Origin: a virus
DNA length: 64,000 nucleotides
IMG/VR virus record: IMGVR_UViG_3300021963_006848
Span: 33,039 to 97,038 of that record
Strand: one strand, 5' to 3'
The position numbers were made by a program, and so were the translations under genes. Below the pieces are notes generated by a model. That model was not told where the DNA came from and did no database searches. It worked only from the letters and a program-made list of their open reading frames with translations. Shown here piece after piece: positions 8,541-16,709 of this stretch (positions are counted from its first letter, which is position 1; each line of letters opens with the position of its first letter).

Positions 8541-9167
8541 CTATAAAGTTTCGTAATAACTATTTTGTCTCTCTTGACGAGCTATATCTTTTGGATGATA
8601 TAGAGCTAAACTCTGTTCAGCTGGTAATGGTGCATATGTCTTAAAGCCTTCTAACCTTTCGTGTACTTTGTTAACCCATTTGATCTCAGGTTTATTTTTC
8701 CAAATTCTCCATTGATAGTCAGGCCAATTAACTCTGCCGTTAATATCAACATACCAGCCCCATTTATTAATATGCTCCATTGTAAGTCCTTCTACGGTAT
8801 TTACTCTAGGAACTAAAAGAACTTCTAGATCAGTATTTTCTTCTAGAATTCCTGGAAGAGCATCTATTAAGTACTTATGTGGTATTTCATCAGCATCAAT
8901 CTGAAAAATGTAATCACCGGTGCAGTAAGATGTTAGTTTATTTTTCCAATCTGCAAAATGACCTTCAAACCATAAACCTCTCCAAAACTGAATATTAGGG
9001 TAGATATTCATCTTAGTTAACCATTCAGCTACTCGCTCATCACCGTTCTTTTGATCATATAAAATAATTACTTCATCTTGTACTCTTTTATTTTCTTTTA
9101 AAAAAGTAACAAGCTTCTGAATTTCTTCATACTCATTGCAGACAGTTATTGCATAACTAATTTTCAT
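8541..9167 (-). CDS. Glycosyltransferase family 2 protein
   Basis: 208-residue GT2 enzyme. The start MKISYAITVCNEYEEIQKLV, the donor-site strand DEVIILYDQKNGDER and the metal-binding motif IFQIDADEIPH (residues about 88-98) are typical of the LPS core/O-antigen GT2 group. WYVDINGRVNWPDYQWRIW and WVNKVHERLEGF match the C-terminal signature W-x-x-x-x-H-E of that group. It is short but complete for this subfamily, without membrane segments. It sits in the glycosyltransferase operon with 1-2 base gaps on both sides. Donor sugar unknown. Confidence 0.85.
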   Translation of the reverse strand: MKISYAITVCNEYEEIQKLVTFLKENKRVQDEVIILYDQKNGDERVAEWLTKMNIYPNIQFWRGLWFEGHFADWKNKLTSYCTGDYIFQIDADEIPHKYLIDALPGILEENTDLEVLLVPRVNTVEGLTMEHINKWGWYVDINGRVNWPDYQWRIWKNKPEIKWVNKVHERLEGFKTYAPLPAEQSLALYHPKDIARQERQNSYYETL

Positions 9168-9168
9168 A

Positions 9169-9618
9169 CTATAACTCTACTTGAAAGAATCCAATATATT
9201 CTAATGCATCCATGAAATCTCTTTGTCCAAACTTTTTCAAGTTCTGCATATCCATCTTAAAGTTATGACCTTCAGGATACTTCTTACTATCTAACTCTTC
9301 TTGAGTTAGTTTAATAGCACGTACTCCAGCCCAAGACCATTCTTTAGATGTAGTACCATCTAAAAATACCATTCCTTTTTCTGGTATAGTGATCGTAGCA
9401 GGTAACCATGCTAGGTTTGTATCATCTACAAACTTAAGATCTTTGTATAACTCTGGAGAAGATTCTACAGCTGTTTTTACAACTGCTCCATTTTCTTGCA
9501 TTACTGTTGATGTAGTAAAACCACATGCCATACAAAGCCATGTCTTAGTCTTATCGTCTATATGCTGTTCATAACAAGCATTACCTCCACATCTTTTACA
9601 GGTTGTTAACGTATCCAT
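9169..9618 (-). CDS. Hypothetical protein with N-terminal zinc ribbon
   Basis: 149-residue protein. Cys7-x2-Cys10 and Cys29-x2-Cys32 (TCKRCGG and LCMACGF) form a classical zinc ribbon; the rest is a soluble domain ending in KKFGQRDFMDALEYIGFFQV. The family, seen in T4-like marine phages as far as I recall, has no assigned function to me. It lies between two glycosyltransferase genes in the same operon with single-base spacing, so it is expressed with them, but nothing in its sequence shows a sugar-related activity. A nucleic-acid or protein-binding role through the ribbon is possible. Confidence 0.7.
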   Translation of the reverse strand: MDTLTTCKRCGGNACYEQHIDDKTKTWLCMACGFTTSTVMQENGAVVKTAVESSPELYKDLKFVDDTNLAWLPATITIPEKGMVFLDGTTSKEWSWAGVRAIKLTQEELDSKKYPEGHNFKMDMQNLKKFGQRDFMDALEYIGFFQVEL

Positions 9619-9619
9619 A

Positions 9620-10897
9620 TTAATCTATTTTTTCTAATTTTGGTAAATTTAATTTAGGGAGCATTAGCTCTATCTGTTTAGGGAACACCGGTACGTAATT
9701 TGTTAGGATCTCGTCCAAAGCTTCTTTCATCTTATCAAAGCTGAAATTAGTTCTATTTTTATACCCTAACTTCTTAGCATTAACTCGATACTTATCATAA
9801 TTTTTATACAACTCTTTCATTGCCACAATTGCATGATTATCATAAGGAAAAAACCAACTACTACCTTCAACTAAAACTTCTTCTGCTATTGAGCTTTTAT
9901 GTAGAGGTTTTAATTCTCCACCAACTAAAATCGATAACTCCTTATCAAGAAAATCTATATGTCCAGACCAAGCTGATGCGATAATAGGTTTATTTACTAA
10001 GCTAAATTCTAATAGAGGTCTGCCGAAGCCTTCTCCTTTAGTTAAGCTAACCATAGCTTTTACTTTAGCGTTATTATACAACTCATTCATTTCTTCATCT
10101 GTCAAGTCTCCATGAAGTAAGTATATATTAGGTAAAGTACCTTTAACTTCGTTTCTGATCTTTTCTATATTGTTTAAGATCTTATTTCTATCCATAATAG
10201 AAGATGTAACCATACTTACCTTTAATATAAGAGCTGGTGGATTAGGCTTATTTTTAAATGCTTCTAAGAACAATCTAACAAGCAATCCGATATTCTTTCT
10301 ATCATGACCTAATGCTCCGGGTAGCCAATGCCCTACTGCTAAAAAACAAAAGGCTTCAGGTATGTCATTTTTTAAATTAAACCTAGTAGGTAATTCTAAT
10401 GGACGGTACTTATTTGTATCTGCGCCCTCAAATAGAATCTCAATAGGTTTAGTTACTTCAATTTTCTCTCTAGTACCTCTTGCTGTATCTGTCATATCGT
10501 ACTTACTTTCTTCAAATACTAACTTAGAATGTGCTGAAGATGTTAGTACTAAGTCCATTACATTACACCCCATTACCCATTGAGGAGAAGCTAATGTAGT
10601 CTCTATACCGGCAGTTACTCCAATATTAAACTTACCTACTCTTTGAAACTCATTAGGTACAGTAATCTGAATCCAAATATCCGGTTCATAAGTTAACTGC
10701 GGTATAATAAGGCTTGCTAGGTCGTCTCGTTTATGATCATCTAAATAACCCTGTCTTGTATTCCCCCATCGTTGAGATAAGATACGTACATCGTATTTCT
10801 CTAATGCTAATAAAGCTTGTACAAAATCTCTTGCTCTAGCTCCATATCCGGAGTAGGTATCTACTGGGCAGCTTACTACAACCTTTATCTTACTCAT
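9620..10897 (-). CDS. Glycosyltransferase family 4 (GT-B fold)
   Basis: 425-residue GT-B enzyme. The N-terminal half starts KVVVSCPVDTYSGYGARARDFVQAL, with the glycine-rich loop of the acceptor domain. The C-terminal half has YLLHGDLTDEEMNELYNNAKVKAMVSLTKGEGFGRPLLEF, the E-x7-E donor-binding motif of GT4 (KGEGFGRPLLE, residues about 288-298). No membrane segment. It overlaps the preceding GT4 gene by 8 bases. It would add a sugar from a nucleotide donor, retaining configuration, if it follows the family rule. Donor and acceptor unknown. Confidence 0.85.
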   Translation of the reverse strand: MSKIKVVVSCPVDTYSGYGARARDFVQALLALEKYDVRILSQRWGNTRQGYLDDHKRDDLASLIIPQLTYEPDIWIQITVPNEFQRVGKFNIGVTAGIETTLASPQWVMGCNVMDLVLTSSAHSKLVFEESKYDMTDTARGTREKIEVTKPIEILFEGADTNKYRPLELPTRFNLKNDIPEAFCFLAVGHWLPGALGHDRKNIGLLVRLFLEAFKNKPNPPALILKVSMVTSSIMDRNKILNNIEKIRNEVKGTLPNIYLLHGDLTDEEMNELYNNAKVKAMVSLTKGEGFGRPLLEFSLVNKPIIASAWSGHIDFLDKELSILVGGELKPLHKSSIAEEVLVEGSSWFFPYDNHAIVAMKELYKNYDKYRVNAKKLGYKNRTNFSFDKMKEALDEILTNYVPVFPKQIELMLPKLNLPKLEKID

Positions 10898-12344
10898 AAC
10901 TATATTTACTTAATTTATGTTGAATGTAATTTTTATCTAATTTGTCTACTCGGATAATATCGTACTTACCTCTAGGTGTAAACGTATTAAAAGTTTCATC
11001 TATTGCTGCAATTACGTTCTTACCCATGTTGGTAGCTGTCATCATCGCTTCATCAGATAGTACCCACTCTCGTCCAGCTGCTCCTCTCTTTACTCTTTCC
11101 TCAGGACTCATGTTATAAACTTTCTCTATTGCGAGTGCTATATCTTCTGGTGAACTTCTATCGTCAAAGATATAAGGTGTTTGTGGGGATCCTACTAACG
11201 ATAAGTTAGATGGGAAAACCGGTACAGCCCATTCTCCGCATTCTTTGATAGTACCTCTATGATTAGATGGAAAGTCTTTAGTTAATTCGACCCATTTACC
11301 ATCTTTAGAGAATCTCATCTGGTCTTGCATTCCACCGGTTACGTTAGCAATAATCATAGTACCTGTCATCATAGACTCTGTTAAGGATAATCCCCAACCT
11401 TCGTTAGCTGAAGTAAGTACTGTTACGTCTGCTAAGTTATAAAGCAGGTTCATTTGTGCTGTGTTTAATCTCTCTGCTGAGAAGAATACATTCACATAAG
11501 AAGGATCACATAAAGCTTCTTTTACTGCTGCAAGATCTGTACCGTTTTGGTCTACTACTTGAGTATGCATAACTAAAGCACATTTCTTAGCTGCTTCTTC
11601 TCCGATGTTATCACAGAAGAACCTATAAGCTAAAATTAGATCTTCTACTTTCTTTCTATGTATGTTTCGTGAATTAAAGAATACTACATATTGTATATCT
11701 TTTCCTTTAAATACCTCTTTTTTAAACTCTACAAACTTATCCCAATCTTCATAACTTTCAGTAATAGGGAAGAAGTACTTTTCATTTACTCCGTGAGGTA
11801 CGTACTTAATAACCTTATCTTCAGCTTTATCTCCTAATACAAGCTCGTTAATTAATTTTGTCTGTTTAGAGATAGCCATTAATAAATCTACCGATTCATA
11901 GTAAGGCTTGTTATACATTGGAGTAGGATAATTATCCCAGATATTCAAATAGAAAATAGGTATTTTAGACCTGATTTCTCTCTCCATATCAAACAACCAT
12001 ATCCAATATCGAGGATCTGTAAAAATAAAGATAGCATCGGGTTTTTCATCCTTTAATAATTTTCTAAGCTTAAACGGATCTCCATATCCTGTGCTTGGAT
12101 AAATTTTAACAGAAGCATCTTCTACCCCTGTTTCTTTTGAAGTATCTTCAGATAGGTCTATGATTGTACCTTCTTCTTTGTGTTGAACAGCAGCTCCAAG
12201 ATTTACCCAATTATAACGATGAGCAGTAGCTAGTACAATTTCTTTAGCCATTGTACCTACACCTGAATGTACTCTAATATCATCGCATAAAAGTAAAATC
12301 TTTTTACGCTCTTCTTTCTTCAAATAACCAATTCTTTCTTGCAT
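10890..12344 (-). CDS. Glycosyltransferase family 4 (GT-B fold)
   Basis: 484-residue GT-B enzyme. KKILLLCDDIRVHSGVGTMAKEIV near the start is the acceptor-domain loop; in the C-terminal half NLADVTVLTSANEGWGLSLTESMMTGT (residues about 305-331) is the E-x7-E signature of GT4. YVPHGVNEKYFFP near 190 is the usual linker strand with PHG. It is longer than its neighbour at 9620-10897, with which it shares 8 bases, and the two may act in sequence. This is the first enzyme of the glycosyltransferase operon after the small gene at 12350-12538. Confidence 0.87.
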   Translation of the reverse strand: MQERIGYLKKEERKKILLLCDDIRVHSGVGTMAKEIVLATAHRYNWVNLGAAVQHKEEGTIIDLSEDTSKETGVEDASVKIYPSTGYGDPFKLRKLLKDEKPDAIFIFTDPRYWIWLFDMEREIRSKIPIFYLNIWDNYPTPMYNKPYYESVDLLMAISKQTKLINELVLGDKAEDKVIKYVPHGVNEKYFFPITESYEDWDKFVEFKKEVFKGKDIQYVVFFNSRNIHRKKVEDLILAYRFFCDNIGEEAAKKCALVMHTQVVDQNGTDLAAVKEALCDPSYVNVFFSAERLNTAQMNLLYNLADVTVLTSANEGWGLSLTESMMTGTMIIANVTGGMQDQMRFSKDGKWVELTKDFPSNHRGTIKECGEWAVPVFPSNLSLVGSPQTPYIFDDRSSPEDIALAIEKVYNMSPEERVKRGAAGREWVLSDEAMMTATNMGKNVIAAIDETFNTFTPRGKYDIIRVDKLDKNYIQHKLSKYSYE

Positions 12345-12349
12345 GTAAC

Positions 12350-12538
12350 TTATTTAACTTTTGTGTCTGTTTGATCGTGAATTTTTTCTCTAAACTCCTT
12401 ATCTGTAATATAAAGAAAAATCGCTCGTGAAGCAAGCTTTTGAAAAGAAAATTTGTACTTTACACAGGTAAATTTAAACTGCTGCAATAAATCTTCTTCC
12501 AACTGAACTGTTGTTAGTTTTTTAGGACCATTACTCAT
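12350..12538 (-). CDS. Small ribbon-helix-helix-like protein, 62 aa
   Basis: 62-residue basic protein: a short strand KLTTVQLEEDLLQQFKFTC followed by two helices (SFQKLASRAIFLYI, DKEFREKIHDQ). This is the layout of a ribbon-helix-helix DNA-binding protein such as Arc/MetJ-type regulators of phages. It lies just upstream of the glycosyltransferase operon in the direction of transcription and could regulate it. An AT-only stretch at 12541-12575 precedes the start and includes TATTTATA at 12561-12568. DNA binding is inferred from shape only. Confidence 0.6.
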   Translation of the reverse strand: MSNGPKKLTTVQLEEDLLQQFKFTCVKYKFSFQKLASRAIFLYITDKEFREKIHDQTDTKVK

Positions 12539-12580
12539 AACTTATAGTATTATATACATATATAAATATATAGAAAATAC

Positions 12581-13513
12581 CTAAACACCTTGTGGGCATA
12601 TAGGATTATTTCTGAAAACGCAAAATCTACAACTACTCTCAGATGGAGTAGCTTGAAAATCTTTATCAAAAAAGTTTCCAGCTTCGTCTAATGTCTCTTT
12701 GACAAACTTAGTCATCATAGCAACAGCTTCACCTCTTTTTATTTTACCAGATGGTGGTTTGAATTCTTGGATACGTCTTTGCATCGAAGCAAACTCAGCT
12801 TCCATTGGAACTTTTCTTTTTAAAATATAATAGACAACTTCAATCTTATCAATATCGATATCAAATTGCTTAGCAAAGAACTCTTTATACAAGAGTACTT
12901 GAGCAATCTTAGTATTATCTTTCTTTACATAATCTGACCAACCTGAAGTAGATGTCTTTAAATCTATAATATACCACTTGTCTACTGTTTCGTTATATAA
13001 AACAATATCGATTAATCCTTTGAAAAATACACCAGGTCTTAACTCTTGATATAGTAAAGTTTCTATACCTGCTAGATAAGTATTCTTATTAGAAAAATAT
13101 AAGACTCTCTTCTTCTTTAAAAAATCAAGAATATGAATTCCATCTAAGTAAAATAGATTCATCTCATTCTGATCTGAAAAATGCTCATGACTATACATTA
13201 CTTTCTGAGCTTTGTAGGCTTTCACCATATTCTCTTGAAGTAGACTATGTAGGTCCATTTCATTAGCTTTCTTTATAGTATCATTATAAAGTACATCTAA
13301 CCAGGACTGTATAGTTTCATGCATAGCTGTACCAAATACAGCATGTATAGAAGGTTTGTAAGGTGCTAAATTTTTAACATAAGTTAAATACCATTGCTTT
13401 GGACATGTTTCAAAACTTGATAATTGACTATAGGAGATATGTTTATTAGCCCTAGTTTGTTTTATTTTACTTTCCTGTACTAGCTTGACTAGTTGTGGTA
13501 TTTTCTTGGGCAT
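12581..13513 (-). CDS. PD-(D/E)XK nuclease, RecB/Cas4-like
   Basis: 310-residue nuclease of the PDDEXK_1 (RecB/AddB nuclease domain) type. Residues 27-45, SYSQLSSFETCPKQWYLTY, form the motif with the first iron-sulphur or structural Cys. The His of FGTAMHE (near 67), the Asp-x11-Asp-x-Lys region FKGLIDIVLYNE...YIIDLKTST (about 165-185), and the terminal CRFCVFRNNPICP cluster complete the family pattern; the four Cys may hold an Fe-S cluster as in Cas4/AddB. It probably processes DNA ends in phage recombination or replication. Its start overlaps the preceding gene by 47 bases, so a later start is possible. Confidence 0.8.
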   Translation of the reverse strand: MPKKIPQLVKLVQESKIKQTRANKHISYSQLSSFETCPKQWYLTYVKNLAPYKPSIHAVFGTAMHETIQSWLDVLYNDTIKKANEMDLHSLLQENMVKAYKAQKVMYSHEHFSDQNEMNLFYLDGIHILDFLKKKRVLYFSNKNTYLAGIETLLYQELRPGVFFKGLIDIVLYNETVDKWYIIDLKTSTSGWSDYVKKDNTKIAQVLLYKEFFAKQFDIDIDKIEVVYYILKRKVPMEAEFASMQRRIQEFKPPSGKIKRGEAVAMMTKFVKETLDEAGNFFDKDFQATPSESSCRFCVFRNNPICPQGV

Positions 13514-13685
13514 AACCTTTTAATTTTTCTACGTAAACCGCAGCGTCTAATAATTCTTCCTGTAAATGTGTTAACCAGTCTAAAAAGTTGAGATCATCTC
13601 TCTCCATCGTTACACCGTACTTCCGGAAGCCTACATCAGCCCTCTCTAATAATCTCTTGGCAATAGCCTCTTCTATTTTGCTCAT
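13467..13685 (-). CDS. MazG-like helical protein, 72 aa
   Basis: 72-residue protein: IAKRLLERADVGFRKYGVT...LDWLTHLQEELLDAAVYVEKL is a single module seen in many phages and annotated as MazG-like or dATP/dGTP pyrophosphohydrolase-like. The EE-x-x-DA pair at about residues 40-45 resembles the metal-binding E-E-x-x-D/E of all-alpha NTP pyrophosphatases, but the protein is short and the second helix pair is missing, so catalysis is uncertain. A well-formed promoter lies upstream at 13708-13739. Confidence 0.65.
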   Translation of the reverse strand: MSKIEEAIAKRLLERADVGFRKYGVTMERDDLNFLDWLTHLQEELLDAAVYVEKLKGYAQENTTTSQASTGK

Positions 13686-13707
13686 TATATAACTTTTATT
13701 TATTCTT

Positions 13708-13739
13708 TAAAGATATGAAAAATTACGCAGGGTAACAAC
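13708..13739 (-). promoter_or_regulatory. Bacteroidota-type promoter (GTTG-N20-TATCTTTA)
   Basis: On the minus strand GTTG (13739-13736) is followed after exactly 20 bases by TATCTTTA (13715-13708), the TAnnTTTG-like -7 element of Bacteroidota sigma factor. The ATG of the 72-aa gene is at 13685. Spacing is identical to eight other promoters in this window. Confidence 0.65.
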
Positions 13740-13745
13740 TTTACT

Positions 13746-14933
13746 TTATAGGTACCTAATCGTATTGTCTTCGTCTGGTTTTATATTCTTAGACACCCAA
13801 CCTTCTTTCCCGTTAGAATACTGTACTCTCATTCTGGAAGGAGTCTTCTGTAAAATCTTAACTATTTTTATTTGCTCAGGATGATCTTTGATTTCCTTTC
13901 CGGATTCATCTACGATCTTCCAGTCATCTTCTAATAGCTTCTCTTCTTCTAATCTGATAGGTTCTTCTTGGATCTCTCCTTGTATCTTACTCTCTTTATA
14001 CCTTTGTGCTGCTTCTTGCAATGCTTCGTTAGGTTTAAAGATCTCATCATCATCTAAACCATCAGCTATTGTAGCATCCCATTCTTTCATCTCTTCATGA
14101 TAAGCTTTCTCTTCATACAAGGTCTCTTTTGGTTTTAACTGAGCAAATGCAAAATTAGCTGCAATTACTAGTGAGATTGCTAGAGGGTCGAATACGAATA
14201 TGATAATAAGGAGTAGATAGTTAACGATTTGGTCCATAGGAGCTCCGGTAAGTCCGGAAATATACTTCAAAGGTCCTAATTCAGCAGCTATATCACTACC
14301 TGTTTTTACTTCTATAATTTGATTATCTAACTCAAAAATTTTAGTATTGATATCATCAAGCTTTATATTAAGAGCTTCTTGTCTAGTATTAGAAGCATCT
14401 AATTGTCTTTCTAAAGACTTTCTATCAGCAGAACTACTTGACTGTATTAAGTTACCTTTCTTATCTACATAACTAGTTTTGTTATTAGCTAGCCCTGATT
14501 GAAGATTAGTCATACTAGTTACTAACCCTTCTTTCTCTTTTACAAGCAAGTCTCTTTGACCTATGTAATTAGTTCTTTTAGTTTCTAATAGAGTAACTTG
14601 TGCGTCTACAGTACCAGCTCTATTAGCTGTTTCTTGGTATGCACCAGATAAAAACCCATAAATACCCATTGATGTAATCAACATAAGTACTATGGTTGCA
14701 ATTGAGAGATAAGCTCTAAGTACCTTATTTAAAGTATCCCAATACTGGTACAATAGAGATGCTATTACTAATTTAGCAACTTCTAAAGAAGAAGCCATAA
14801 TAATAACTTGCAAAGAAGCTCCAGCAAAAAGCTTACCGAGACCTGATACTGAATAAAAGGCCGCCGATAAGCTTACTGATAATGCTGAAAATGCAATAAT
14901 GAAGGGGAATATACCTTTACGTAACTTTTCCAT
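13746..14933 (-). CDS. Multi-pass membrane protein with coiled coil
   Basis: 395-residue integral membrane protein. Hydrophobic helices lie at about residues 8-30, 36-60, 72-95 and 232-262; between them residues 105-225 are a long coiled coil (LLETKRTNYIGQRDLLVKEK and similar heptads), and the C-terminal 130 residues are charged and cytosolic-looking. I have seen this architecture in T4-like phages of marine bacteria but know no function. It sits between the lysis cassette and polA-side genes, so a role in lysis timing or in remodelling the inner membrane is possible inference. Confidence 0.75.
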   Translation of the reverse strand: MEKLRKGIFPFIIAFSALSVSLSAAFYSVSGLGKLFAGASLQVIIMASSLEVAKLVIASLLYQYWDTLNKVLRAYLSIATIVLMLITSMGIYGFLSGAYQETANRAGTVDAQVTLLETKRTNYIGQRDLLVKEKEGLVTSMTNLQSGLANNKTSYVDKKGNLIQSSSSADRKSLERQLDASNTRQEALNIKLDDINTKIFELDNQIIEVKTGSDIAAELGPLKYISGLTGAPMDQIVNYLLLIIIFVFDPLAISLVIAANFAFAQLKPKETLYEEKAYHEEMKEWDATIADGLDDDEIFKPNEALQEAAQRYKESKIQGEIQEEPIRLEEEKLLEDDWKIVDESGKEIKDHPEQIKIVKILQKTPSRMRVQYSNGKEGWVSKNIKPDEDNTIRYL

Positions 14934-14939
14934 TTATTT

Positions 14940-15350
14940 TTATTTAACCAACAACAGCAAAGTAGACACGATAGCTACTCCAGATCCAATCTTGTAGAAA
15001 AATACTCGTGTATTAGCTGCTTTTAAAGCTCTTTCTAAATCCTTAGAAAGCTGTTGTTGTAGTTTAAACTGCTCATCTTTTCTAAGAATAATCTCATTAA
15101 GATTCACAATTTTACTTGATTGCGTTACTATAATACTATCTTTAAGAGCTACCTTTTGTTCAGTAGCTGCTAAAGTTTGATGTAGGTTAGTGATCTCTAC
15201 TTGAGAACCATCACCCTTAATCAGATCCTTAATTACGAGACGTGCTATCGGCTTGCGCAGTTGTATCGCTGATGAGTCCTTTGTAACGTTCTGTGAAAAA
15301 ACGCTCAAGCTCGTCATCAGTATAAGAATCGACAGAGTTAACTTTTTCAT
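14940..15350 (-). CDS. Exported coiled-coil protein with C-terminal anchor, spanin-like
   Basis: 136-residue protein. Residues 1-19 are a Sec signal peptide ending VFSQ, a Bacteroidota-style cleavage site, with no lipobox Cys. Residues about 50-110 form a coiled coil and 116-135 (FYKIGSGVAIVSTLLLLVK) a C-terminal membrane helix. The start lies inside the preceding TM/coiled-coil gene in another frame, with 122 bases of overlap. Overlapping exported coiled-coil genes directly after an endolysin gene are the hallmark of Rz/Rz1 spanins, so it may be the outer partner. A single-component spanin normally has a lipobox, which is missing. Confidence 0.55.
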   Translation of the reverse strand: MKKLTLSILILMTSLSVFSQNVTKDSSAIQLRKPIARLVIKDLIKGDGSQVEITNLHQTLAATEQKVALKDSIIVTQSSKIVNLNEIILRKDEQFKLQQQLSKDLERALKAANTRVFFYKIGSGVAIVSTLLLLVK

Positions 15351-15612
15351 TTGTTTCTTGTTTAATTAATACTAATTTGTCTTTTAAGCTCTGAATTTTA
15401 TCGTCCTGAATTGATACTTCAGTTTCGTATTCAGCAATTTGATCATCTAGTTTGCCGTTCTCAACATATATAGAATCTACTGTATGTTGAAGAGAGTCGA
15501 TCTTAACCTCATATCCTTTAACATCTACCTTTATAGGTGCTTGTACAAAGAACAGGATATAAGCAGCCAAGACCGCTATGATCCCTATTAAGATAATATT
15601 TGTTTTCTTCAT
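15229..15612 (-). CDS. Inner-membrane coiled-coil protein, i-spanin-like
   Basis: 127-residue protein with an N-terminal membrane anchor (residues 5-25, IILIGIIAVLAAYILFFV) followed by a periplasmic coiled coil (VDSIYVENGKLDDQIAEYE, then DDKIQSLKDKLVLIKQ). This is the classical architecture of an inner-membrane spanin (Rz type) that spans the periplasm and helps fuse membranes at lysis. It lies 51 bases after the endolysin gene and overlaps the next exported gene by 122 bases. No other function fits as well, but spanins share shape and not sequence, so confidence is moderate. Confidence 0.6.
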   Translation of the reverse strand: MKKTNIILIGIIAVLAAYILFFVQAPIKVDVKGYEVKIDSLQHTVDSIYVENGKLDDQIAEYETEVSIQDDKIQSLKDKLVLIKQETNEKVNSVDSYTDDELERFFTERYKGLISDTTAQADSTSRN

Positions 15613-15663
15613 TTTTTACCTTTTAATAATTTACGAAAAAATGCTCAGACGAGCAACTTTTTC

Positions 15664-16278
15664 TTATGCTTTAACGTATCCGTAGTACTTTAACGTTTTA
15701 GCTTTTCTATCCTCTAATCCATGAGTACCACCGTTAACTCTTTTTGTAAGAGCTAAAATAGCAGCTTCGTTTACACCTTGATCACAAATAGACCATAATT
15801 TATTCTTATCGAAAAAGAATAAAGCTGATTCAAATGAATAGTCAGTAGCAACTAAATCTGGATTAGTTAAGATCTCAGGTTTGTTGATATGCTTAGAAAA
15901 TTGAGTGTAGTTGTCTTTACCAGTCAATTGGATTGCTCCACGACCACGGAACTTCCAACCATCACCTGATGCTTCATCACCATTACCCATACGAGAAGCA
16001 TAAACGCGGTTAGCGATTTTCTCTGGTTGGCGAGCATAAGATTCTTCTAAGTTACCTGGGAAATACTTTCCAAAGATACCCTGTAAGCCTTGAGCTGAAT
16101 AGTTCAAGTTTTCATTGTATACTTTAAAGTCACCTGTCTCATGTCCTGTTTGAGCAAAGAAGTGTGCTGCTCTTTCCGGAGTAAGATTGTAAAATTTCAT
16201 TGCTGCTTTCATAGTACCTGGACCGAAAGCTCCATCAGCTGTTAAGCCTAATTTGGTTTGTAGTGCTTTTAAACTCAT
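15664..16278 (-). CDS. Endolysin, glycoside hydrolase family 19 type
   Basis: 204-residue lysozyme/chitinase-fold (GH19) endolysin that cuts peptidoglycan glycan strands. Residues 1-30 (LQTKLGLTADGAFGPGTM) look like a shortened peptidoglycan-binding repeat. AHFFAQTGHETGDF (about 38-51) carries the catalytic Glu; NLNYSAQGLQGIFGKYFP and WKFRGRGAIQLTGKDNY (about 107-125) are GH19 signatures. No signal peptide, so it needs the holin upstream. Followed by two spanin-like genes, it is the centre of the lysis cassette. Confidence 0.88.
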   Translation of the reverse strand: MSLKALQTKLGLTADGAFGPGTMKAAMKFYNLTPERAAHFFAQTGHETGDFKVYNENLNYSAQGLQGIFGKYFPGNLEESYARQPEKIANRVYASRMGNGDEASGDGWKFRGRGAIQLTGKDNYTQFSKHINKPEILTNPDLVATDYSFESALFFFDKNKLWSICDQGVNEAAILALTKRVNGGTHGLEDRKAKTLKYYGYVKA

Positions 16279-16296
16279 TTTAGTTCTATTTTATAA

Positions 16297-16539
16297 TTAT
16301 TCTTCGTTATTTTCTGCTTTTTTACCAAAGATTTTACCAACTTCTGCAATACCGAATGCACCTAATGTGATGTATACGAATGAATTGAAGATGATAGGTT
16401 CAATTACTAATGGGTTACCTAAAAAACCTGTTACGATGTCTGCTGCTGCGAATACTACCATTACTGCGAATGATGCAAATCCAACGATTGATTTTTCGTT
16501 GTAATCATTACTGTCTTTGAAAATGTCTTTAAATGCCAT
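16297..16539 (-). CDS. Putative holin, 80 aa
   Basis: 80-residue membrane protein with two hydrophobic helices, about residues 18-40 (SIVGFASFAVMVVFAAADI) and 48-68, a charged N-terminus and a Lys/Glu-rich tail (KIFGKKAENNEE). This is class II holin-like. The endolysin gene follows 18 bases later, which strengthens the call. Holins are not conserved in sequence, so the assignment rests on topology, size and position. Confidence 0.65.
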   Translation of the reverse strand: MAFKDIFKDSNDYNEKSIVGFASFAVMVVFAAADIVTGFLGNPLVIEPIIFNSFVYITLGAFGIAEVGKIFGKKAENNEE

Positions 16540-16616
16540 AGCTTTTAATTTTAAGTTTTAAGTTAAGCTACAACCATGCACTCTAATGCTTTTACGCAAC
16601 TCTTTGTTATAAATAG

Positions 16617-16654
16617 GCCAAAAAGAAAAGGAGCACGAAATTAATCGTACTCCT
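16617..16654 (-). terminator. Rho-independent terminator
   Basis: On the minus strand AGGAG-x-ACGA (from 16654) and its complement TCGT-x-CTCCT form a 9-pair hairpin with one mismatch and a 6-base AATTAA-type loop, followed by TTTTCTTTTT. It ends transcription coming from the zinc-ribbon gene (16710) before the holin gene. A second hairpin, GACCGGG/CCCGGTC (16663-16694), lies just upstream. Confidence 0.8.
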
Positions 16655-16709
16655 CTCTATATGACCGGGCCTTGCTCCTACCCTCCTCCCGGTCAAGCTT
16701 TTAAAAAAT

